DNA of 64,000 nt from Acinetobacter calcoaceticus (GTDB lineage: Bacteria > Pseudomonadota > Gammaproteobacteria > Pseudomonadales > Moraxellaceae): assembly GCF_900520355.1 (NCBI RefSeq), contig NZ_LS999521.1:124001-188000 (forward strand), given 5' to 3'. Within the stretch, counting starts at the first letter, position 1. Every line of letters starts with the position of its first letter. Below are positions 58,021 through 64,000 of this stretch, in pieces. Under the pieces are notes generated by a model. It did not search any database and was not told the origin of the DNA. It saw only the letters and a list, made by a program, of their open reading frames with translations. A program made the position numbers and the translations under genes.

Positions 58021-58677
58021 ATGAGTGATGTCATTAAAGATTTAAGTGAATTACGCTTGAGCTATGAGCAGGGCGAGTTGTATGAGGGACAGGTTGAATC
58101 AAACCCTCATCAGCAGTTTCTTGGTTGGTTTAACCATGCTCTAGCTGCCAATTTGCATGAACCCTATACCATGTCGTTAGCAACAGCAGGTGCTAATGGC
58201 AGACCTCATGTTAGAACTGTTTTGTTACGTGGTGCCACGGAAGCTGGGTATGATTTTTATACTAACTATGACAGTCAGAAAGGTATTGATTTGGCAGAAA
58301 ATCCTTATGCCGAATTATTATTTTACTGGCCGAGTCTAGAGCGTCAGGTGAGAGTTGGTGGTCGTGTTGTAAAAATTTCTGAACAGGAATCTACAGACTA
58401 CTATCGTAAACGACCACGTGATAGTCAAATTGCAGCGCATATTAGTGCTCCTCAGAGTGGCAAAATCGAAAGTCGGGAACTGTTACAACAACGTTTCCAA
58501 GACTTACAGCAACAAGTTGCAAGTCATGAAGTACTCGATAAACCGGAGTTCTGGGGAGGCTATCGTCTGCAACCGGATTATTATGAATTCTGGCAAGGGC
58601 GACCAAATCGTTTACATGACCGCTTGAGTTATGAAAAAATCGACGGTCAATGGATGTTGCACCGGCTGATGCCTTAA
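58021..58677 (+). CDS. pdxH: Pyridoxamine/pyridoxine 5'-phosphate oxidase
   Basis: FMN oxidase that produces pyridoxal phosphate. The 218-residue protein shows EPYTMSLATAGANGRPHVRTVLLRG, FYTNYDSQKGIDLAENPYAELLFYWPSLERQVRVGGRV, KRPRDSQIAAHISAPQS and the C-terminal GYRLQPDYYEFWQGRPNRLHDR. ATG 58021 has AAGG upstream; an open extension to 57979 overlaps glmM and is not family-like. Its stop abuts the recJ start. Confidence 0.96.
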   Translation: MSDVIKDLSELRLSYEQGELYEGQVESNPHQQFLGWFNHALAANLHEPYTMSLATAGANGRPHVRTVLLRGATEAGYDFYTNYDSQKGIDLAENPYAELLFYWPSLERQVRVGGRVVKISEQESTDYYRKRPRDSQIAAHISAPQSGKIESRELLQQRFQDLQQQVASHEVLDKPEFWGGYRLQPDYYEFWQGRPNRLHDRLSYEKIDGQWMLHRLMP

Positions 58678-60378
58678 ATGACAAAAATACAAATCAAACA
58701 AAGACCTTTATTGACACGCCCTGAACAGTTTCAGGGCGTGCCTCCGTTTATTGCCGAGATTTTGGCAAGACGTGGAGTCCAATCTGAACAGGAACTAGAG
58801 CTCAAGCTTAAGAATTTACTCGCTCCTGAGCTCAAAGGTTTAGAAACCGCTGTAGCCTTAATGGACCAAGCCATTGATGAGCAGAAAAAAATTGTTATTG
58901 TCGGGGATTATGATGCCGATGGAGCAACCAGCACAGCTTTAATGGTTCTGGCACTTCGTGATATGGGTGCACAAGTTGACTATCTGGTTCCTGATCGGTT
59001 TAAGTATGGTTATGGTTTAACGCCTGCTATTGCTGAATTAGCCTATTCAACATACCACCCCCATATATTAATTACTGTGGATAATGGTATTTCGAGCCAT
59101 ACGGGTGTAGAGGCTGCTCATACATTAGGTATGCAGGTCATTATTACCGATCACCATTTAACCACTAAAGAAACTCCACCAGCAGAAGCAGTTGTAAACC
59201 CAAACCAATTAGGCTGTGATTTTCCAAGTAAAGCTTTAGCGGGAGTTGGCGTTGCTTTTTATGTCTTGGCGAATTTGGCAAGTTTACGTAACAAGCAAGG
59301 CAAGAGCACAAGTAAGGTAACTCAATACCTAGACTTAGTTGCTTTGGGGACTTATGCGGATGTTGCTGTATTAGATTATAACAACCGAATATTGGTTGAT
59401 GCAGGCGTAAAAAGAATTCAACAACAACAATGTCGAGTGGGAATTCTAGCGCTATTAGATATTGCTGGTCGAGAAGCCGTTTCATTGCGGGCACAAGATC
59501 TAGGATTTGTGATAGGGCCCCGTATTAATGCTGCTGGGCGTATGGAAAGCATGCGTATTGGTATTGAGTGCTTGTTGGCAGAGAATATGGAAACTGCTTA
59601 TCCTATTGCTCAACAATTAAATCAATTAAATATAGAGCGCCGTCAAGTTGAAGGAGCGATGAAACAACAGGCTCTTACAGCTTTAGATAATCTGCAACTT
59701 TCAAAAGAAAATATCCCGTCCGCTCTCGTACTGTTCGAAGAAAGCTGGCATCAAGGTGTTATTGGAATTGTGGCCGGGCGTTTAAAAGAGCAGTTTCATC
59801 GACCTACTATTGTTTTTGCCCCTGATGAAGATGGTATTCATATCAAAGGGTCTGCGCGTTCAATTGACGGCGTGCATATTCGAGATACGATTGAACAAGT
59901 TGCAGAGCGGCATCCAGAGCTGGTCAGCCATTTTGGTGGGCATGCCGCAGCAGCAGGTTTAACAATTCGAAAAGAGAACTTTGATGCTTTTAAAACGGTT
60001 TTTACCGCTTGTGTAGATGCAATGGATGAATCACTTTTTCAGGCAACTTTGTGGACTGATGGAGAGTTGCCAGCTTCGGCTTTACAACTTGACACGCTAA
60101 CCTGGATAGAGCAGTTGGGGCCATGGGGACAAAAATTCCCTTTTCCTCAGTTTGAAGGCCTTTTCAAGATAATAGATTATCGTTGGCTTAAAGAAACCCA
60201 TCTAAAACTTAAAGTGGCACTAGATCAATATAGTTTTGACGCAATTGTCTTTAATGCAGCAGGTCGATTTGAGTTCGACCCTATGCGAGATCATGTCCAT
60301 TTAGTTTATGAGATTGACCGTAATGTATTTAATGGGAACGTGAATTTGCAGTTGCGCATCGTACATTTAAAGCAATAA
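58678..60378 (+). CDS. recJ: Single-stranded-DNA-specific exonuclease RecJ
   Basis: A 5'-3' single-strand exonuclease in recombination and mismatch repair. The 566-residue protein has the DHH phosphoesterase motifs IVIVGDYDADGATSTALMVLAL, ILITVDNGISSHTGV, VIITDHHLTT and LDLVALGTYADVAVL, then the DHHA1 part with GRINAAGRMES-like RINAAGRMESMRIG and VSHFGGHAAAAGLTI. The start follows the pdxH stop with no gap, so it is translationally coupled. Confidence 0.96.
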   Translation: MTKIQIKQRPLLTRPEQFQGVPPFIAEILARRGVQSEQELELKLKNLLAPELKGLETAVALMDQAIDEQKKIVIVGDYDADGATSTALMVLALRDMGAQVDYLVPDRFKYGYGLTPAIAELAYSTYHPHILITVDNGISSHTGVEAAHTLGMQVIITDHHLTTKETPPAEAVVNPNQLGCDFPSKALAGVGVAFYVLANLASLRNKQGKSTSKVTQYLDLVALGTYADVAVLDYNNRILVDAGVKRIQQQQCRVGILALLDIAGREAVSLRAQDLGFVIGPRINAAGRMESMRIGIECLLAENMETAYPIAQQLNQLNIERRQVEGAMKQQALTALDNLQLSKENIPSALVLFEESWHQGVIGIVAGRLKEQFHRPTIVFAPDEDGIHIKGSARSIDGVHIRDTIEQVAERHPELVSHFGGHAAAAGLTIRKENFDAFKTVFTACVDAMDESLFQATLWTDGELPASALQLDTLTWIEQLGPWGQKFPFPQFEGLFKIIDYRWLKETHLKLKVALDQYSFDAIVFNAAGRFEFDPMRDHVHLVYEIDRNVFNGNVNLQLRIVHLKQ

Positions 60379-60407
60379 AAAAACCGCTCTATTGAGCGGT
60401 TTTTTAT
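60376..60407. terminator. Terminator between recJ and porin gene
   Basis: AAAACCGCTC and GAGCGGTTTT pair around TATT, with A and T runs for both convergent genes. Confidence 0.9.
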
Positions 60408-60423
60408 AAGCTTTTAGACTAGA

Positions 60424-61191
60424 TTAGAAGCGGTATCCTGCACGAACACCATAAGTGTTGTCGTTGTCACCGAATCCAATACGACCTTCAACACTTACTT
60501 GCTGATTTAAGAATTTTTTAGCATTGATGCCAAATTCATCTTTATCAGTTAAGTCATTGTTGTAGTAGTCAGCACCTACACTGAAAGTTTTGTCGATGTA
60601 GTAGTCACCACGAACTTTATATTCGTCTAGGTCACCAAACGCACCGAATGCTTCAAGGTTTACGTCATGTTGACCTACTTGAGTAACGTATTTAGCACGA
60701 ACTGTTGGATCAGCGCCGTCTTTACCGTCTTTTTCGTCGTAGCCTTTAACACCTAGAGCAAGTAATAAACCAGGAGCTGGTAAATAACCTACTTCAGCAG
60801 CATAAGTCGTAACTTTACTATCAATATTAGTGTTGTCGATTTCACGTTCATTTCGGCCTACATCACCGCTAACGTAGAAATCTGAGTTAGGAACATAGTA
60901 TTCAACGCCTACGCCATACTGAGTGTCTTTTGTACCGCTGTTATCGCCATAGTTGATAAGAGCGTTAACATTACTTGCACGGCTTAAGAAAGCTGCTTCA
61001 GCAAGTGGAGCGTTACGAGTTTGAACAGGATTAAAGTAATAAGTCCCGTCAACACCAAATTTGCTTACACTGCTGCCGTCATCTGGATCAAGATAATTGT
61101 AAGAACCACCAACTTCAGCTTGGTAAGCGTTTGCTGCGCCACTTACTGCCAGTGCAGATAAAAGAGCTGATGCAATTGCTAGTTTTTTCAT
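60424..61191 (-). CDS. Putative outer-membrane porin, copy 1 of a tandem pair
   Basis: A 255-residue outer-membrane protein. Signal peptide MKKLAIASALLSALAVSGAA ends near NA-YQAEVGG. The mature chain alternates short amphipathic strands (VGGSYNYLDPDD, KFGVDGTYYFNPVQT, DTQYGVGVEYYVP) and ends YGVRAGYRF with terminal phenylalanine. It resembles the putative porin family common in Acinetobacter. GGGGAGAG precedes the ATG strongly. It is paralogous to the next gene (shared YYFNPVxTxxxPLAEAAFLxxxSN block). Substrate unknown. Confidence 0.8.
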   Translation of the reverse strand: MKKLAIASALLSALAVSGAANAYQAEVGGSYNYLDPDDGSSVSKFGVDGTYYFNPVQTRNAPLAEAAFLSRASNVNALINYGDNSGTKDTQYGVGVEYYVPNSDFYVSGDVGRNEREIDNTNIDSKVTTYAAEVGYLPAPGLLLALGVKGYDEKDGKDGADPTVRAKYVTQVGQHDVNLEAFGAFGDLDEYKVRGDYYIDKTFSVGADYYNNDLTDKDEFGINAKKFLNQQVSVEGRIGFGDNDNTYGVRAGYRF

Positions 61192-61526
61192 GGAATCTCT
61201 CCCCTCTAAAAAGCGATTTTATAAATGTTTTGTTACAACTTTTAGTCTAGAGGAAAATGCTTGATCGTCAATCTTAGACAAGTAACCATACTGTAACTAT
61301 GTGCTTTTTTTGTAAACATATTTAACTTAAGTAATTGATTTTAAATTATAAAAATAGAATGTTTTATTTTATTAAAATTGAGGATGTTTTGTGTAGATCA
61401 TAAAAAATGCTGTAAAAGTACCCGATTTTGTATGAGGATGTTACCAATTAATCTTAAAATGAAATGAAGAACGCTCAGATAAATCTATCCAAGCGTTTAT
61501 ATCTTTAATTAATAAATTCTTATGAA
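61192..61526. other. Spacer between the two porin genes
   Basis: About 335 AT-rich bases. It contains the copy-1 leader and, near 61470-61497, AACGCT and AGCGTT arms that could form a weak terminator for copy 2. No ORF is supported. Confidence 0.5.
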
Positions 61527-62384
61527 TTAGAAACGGAATGTTCCATTAATACCAAAAGAATCAGCATCCTCAACAGTCGTATAAGTTAAGCCTACTGCTA
61601 ATTGTGGTGTAATGAATTTTTGTGCACGAAGACTAAAAATTGTATCTGAATCTTCTGCTGTTGAATCTGCAAAAGATGCTCCAATACTTAAAGTTGGATC
61701 AAGATAAAGATCTGCACCTAAACGATAAGTGGTTTCATCCCCAATATAAGTTTGTCCTTCAAAATTAGTATAAAAACCAGAAATTTGAGTAACATACTTG
61801 GCACGTAGAGTTACGACTGTATCTTCATCTTCACCAGTTACGGCTGCGGCATTTGACAACGAAGTAATAAAGCCATATTTAGCTGCTTGTATTGGATCGA
61901 AACTTTCAGATAAATCTGTTACACCAGCAGCCAATAATAATCCATCTGTTGGTAGGAAACCGACCTCTACAGCATAGCCATTACCGTTATCATCAGCTGA
62001 ACCGAAATCATTTGCAGTGGCTTCTCTTTTTGTACGGTTAAATGCTCCTGATAAATAGAGCGAGGTATTTGGAATAAAGTATTCACCAGTAATACCTACA
62101 GAACTAAATTCGAGTTTTCCAGAATCTTCATCATCTTCTAGTTTGCTATATGCATAGCCTAGTCCAATATTTGAAGATTTATTTAGAAATGCAGCTTCTG
62201 CTAAAGGATATGTTTTTGTTTCAACTGGATTAAAATAATATTTGCCGTTAATACCGAAGCTATTATTTTCTCCCCCATCCATATCTGTAAATTCGTACAT
62301 TGTACCAACTTCAGTTTGATAGGCATTTGCATTGAAAGCACATGTGGCGGTAAGGATTGCGAATAAAATATTTGATTTTTTCAT
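61527..62384 (-). CDS. Putative outer-membrane porin, copy 2 of a tandem pair
   Basis: A 285-residue paralogue of the preceding gene. The signal peptide ends in CAFNANA-YQTEVG; then NSFGINGKYYFNPVETKTYPLAEAAFLNKSSN matches the block in copy 1, and the chain ends DSFGINGTFRF. It is longer mainly by an insert with acidic loop residues (about 165-200) and is more AT-rich and diverged. Both copies are transcribed on the minus strand and each has its own leader. Confidence 0.78.
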   Translation of the reverse strand: MKKSNILFAILTATCAFNANAYQTEVGTMYEFTDMDGGENNSFGINGKYYFNPVETKTYPLAEAAFLNKSSNIGLGYAYSKLEDDEDSGKLEFSSVGITGEYFIPNTSLYLSGAFNRTKREATANDFGSADDNGNGYAVEVGFLPTDGLLLAAGVTDLSESFDPIQAAKYGFITSLSNAAAVTGEDEDTVVTLRAKYVTQISGFYTNFEGQTYIGDETTYRLGADLYLDPTLSIGASFADSTAEDSDTIFSLRAQKFITPQLAVGLTYTTVEDADSFGINGTFRF

Positions 62385-62525
62385 GAGAAAAACTCTAGTA
62401 ATGAATGTTATAAAGTTATTAAGATTTTAAGTTGTTAATTTTAATATATTTTTATGATATTAATCAATAATATTATATCTACTTATCTTTTTTAGAGTGA
62501 TAAAAATCAATAAGTTTTAGTCCTT

Positions 62526-62555
62526 TTGTTTGGGAATGACAAGCTATGCTAAAAT
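62526..62555 (+). promoter_or_regulatory. prfB promoter
   Basis: TTGTTT (62526-62531), 18-base spacer, TAAAAT (62550-62555) with an extended TGC upstream of the -10. Confidence 0.55.
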
Positions 62556-62591
62556 AATCGACTGTTTATCTGCTTTTATGGGAACACTCGC

Positions 62592-63687
62592 GTGGAAATT
62601 AATCCTTATCTAAACCAATTGAAAGACTTAACTGATCGTAGCCAAACACTACGGGGGTATCTTTGACTACGATCTAAAGAAAGAACGTTTAGAAGAAGTT
62701 TTACGTGAGTTAGAAGACCCTGCAATCTGGAGCGATCAAAGTCGTGCTCAGGCTATGGCCAAAGAAAAGGGCGAGCTTGAAAATGTCATTAATGTGTTAG
62801 ACGGTTTAGCAACACAGCTTGAAGATGCAAAAGCAATGCTAGATTTGGCCGTAGAAGCCGATGATGAAAGCCTGCTTGAAGACGTTCAGTCTGAGCTTGG
62901 TGCTGCCGAAGATGAACTGGCTAAACTTGAATTCCGTCGTATGTTTAGTAATCCAATGGACCCAAATCCTTGCTATGTCGAGATTCAATCGGGTTCAGGT
63001 GGTACAGAAGCACAAGACTGGGCATCTATGCTGTTACGTATGTATATGCGCTGGATTGAACGTCACGGTTTTAAAGCAGAACTTATGGAAGTATCTGACG
63101 GTGATGTGGCTGGTATCAAGTCTGCAACGATTCGTGTTGAAGGTGAATATGCCTATGGTTGGTTACGTACCGAATCAGGTGTACATCGTCTAGTTCGTAA
63201 ATCACCATTTGATAGCGGTAACCGCCGTCATACCTCATTCTCTGCGGTATTTATTTCACCGGAAGTTGACGACAATATTGAAATTGATATCAATCCGTCT
63301 GATGTTCGTACCGATACTTACCGTGCATCGGGTGCGGGTGGTCAGCACATTAACAAAACTGATTCGGCAGTACGTTTAACTCACATGCCAACAGGTATTG
63401 TGGTGGCATGTCAGAACCAGCGTTCACAACATGCTAACCGTGACCATGCATGGAAACAGTTACGTGCGAAGTTGTATGAATTGGAAATGCAAAAACGTAA
63501 TGAAGCAGCTCAAGCTCTAGAAGACTCGAAGTCTGATATTGGTTGGGGAAGCCAGATTCGTTCGTATGTATTAGATGATTCACGTATTAAAGATTTACGT
63601 ACGGGTGTTGAAAACTCTAATACGGGTGCTGTTCTTGATGGTGACCTTGACCGCTTTATTGAGGCGAGTTTAAAACAAGGTTTATAA
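62592..63687 (+). CDS. prfB: Peptide chain release factor 2 with programmed +1 frameshift
   Basis: Terminates translation at UGA and UAA. The gene begins at GTG 62592 ([15 protein letters not shown]) and meets an in-frame TGA at 62664-62666 as codon 25, in the site CGGGGGTATCTTTGAC. Ribosomes shift +1 at CTT, then read GAC from 62665 to the stop at 63687, giving 364 residues. The GGGGG before CTTTGA acts as the internal Shine-Dalgarno-like stimulator. RF2 features are the SPF codon-recognition motif in [15 protein letters not shown] and the catalytic GGQ in [16 protein letters not shown]. Low RF2 favours the shift, giving autoregulation. Confidence 0.96.
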
Positions 63688-63803
63688 GAGTCTGATGAAC
63701 TTTTAGTTTAAATACAGTTCATCTATGAATATGTAGGACTCTTGGATTTTTAGCGATTAAAACGGCAAAGCAGTTCAGTACTTAAATGTTAATCGAAAAA
63801 ATA

Positions 63804-63857
63804 CGATATCAATATCGAAAAAAATAGATATGAATATCGAAAAAATGCGATATGATG
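63804..63857. repeat. Three operator-like elements at 22-bp spacing
   Basis: CGATATCAATATCG (63804), AGATATGAATATCG (63826) and CGATATGATG (63848) start exactly 22 bases apart, two helical turns, separated by A-runs. The first two are near-palindromic; the third is a half-like copy. They lie 50-105 bases before the start of the ArsR-type gene, as expected for its own operator. Confidence 0.65.
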
Positions 63858-63909
63858 TTTTTGAAATGCTGAACAAAGCTTTGTTCGTTTAAAAAGACGT
63901 GTTGAGCCT

Positions 63910-64000
63910 ATGGATATTGATGCAATTAGCAAAGCCCTTTCCAATCCTCTGCGCAGGCAAATTTTGCAATGGTTAAAAGAACCTGAACATTATTTACCTG
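63910..64000 (+). CDS. ArsR-type HTH regulator, N-terminal part (cut by window end)
   Basis: The first 30 residues (MDIDAISKALSNPLRRQILQ and on) match the start of winged-helix ArsR/DUF-HTH repressors, in which A-L-S-N/D-P-x-R-R-x-I-L-x-W/L-L is conserved. The frame is open to the window end. The likely role is a metal- or redox-sensing repressor that binds the repeated elements just upstream. The start ATG at 63910 overlaps the preceding TGAGCCT. Confidence 0.75.
   Translation, partial: MDIDAISKALSNPLRRQILQWLKEPEHYLP

Noticed and set aside
62664..62666. Disabling stop codon (pseudogene) in prfB
   Set aside because: The stop is the conserved programmed frameshift site of RF2.
63804..63857. 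CRISPR-like spacing of repeats
   Set aside because: Only three imperfect 10-14-base units with A-run spacers; better explained as operators.

Overview
The window reads as a Gram-negative gammaproteobacterial chromosome of the genus Acinetobacter, most likely the calcoaceticus-baumannii complex. The grounds are low-GC coding sequence, very A. baumannii-like LpxC, FtsZ, AceE and DsbB proteins, a VgrG of the Acinetobacter type, and gene neighbourhoods such as yqiA-parE and lpxC followed by a convergent dciA-like gene. The species call rests on recognition of protein sequences, not on a search. No rRNA, tRNA, CRISPR array or intact insertion sequence was seen.

Layout. 1-1.4 kb: 3' end of gshA, then dsbB. 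1.6-8.3 kb: a type VI secretion (T6SS) VgrG island with a LysM/M23/GH24 peptidoglycan-hydrolase effector, a lipoprotein resembling LprI lysozyme inhibitors (candidate immunity protein) and an SH3-like secreted protein. 8.4-12.4 kb: esterase, yqiA, parE. 12.5-19.6 kb: a purine-degradation cluster (allA, alc, hpxO, tsx-like porin, NCS2 permease, hiuH, uraD, puuE) able in principle to take urate to ureidoglycolate and on to glyoxylate plus urea. 19.8-28.8 kb: housekeeping and envelope genes (HPF-like, ankyrin-like, outer-membrane protein, dsbD, a GGDEF cyclase, an esterase, DUF2147, an ArsC-like reductase, xthA, pyrE). An unannotated intergenic region at about 27.0-27.2 kb looks like a CsrA/RsmA-titrating small RNA.

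28.8-31.4 kb holds a Fur-box TonB receptor and a DUF1737 gene. 31.5-35.5 kb is a strongly AT-rich accessory patch. It has two diverged copies of a sequence of about 0.4 kb, each with remains of the same decayed gene, flanking a HemG-like flavodoxin and a minus-strand operon. That operon encodes a 28-residue peptide, a 13-bp-stem hairpin, and two cupin-like/HEAT-like proteins that appear to be distant paralogues. This has the layout of a RiPP (ribosomally made, post-translationally modified peptide) operon of a type I do not recognise, and it is the best candidate here for an undescribed system.

35.6-44.8 kb: gshB and the distal division/cell-wall cluster murG-murC-ddl-ftsQ-ftsA-ftsZ, then lpxC. 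44.9-51.1 kb: a dciA-like gene, a LytM-type peptidase, aceE-aceF. 51.2-52.4 kb: a small membrane protein and a yybP-ykoY (Mn2+) riboswitch ahead of a GDT1/UPF0016 exporter. 52.4-54.6 kb: a second Fur-box TonB receptor. 55-60.4 kb: guaB, glmM, pdxH, recJ. 60.4-62.4 kb: two paralogous outer-membrane proteins. 62.6-63.7 kb: prfB with its programmed +1 frameshift. The window ends inside an ArsR-type regulator preceded by three operator-like elements at 22-bp spacing.
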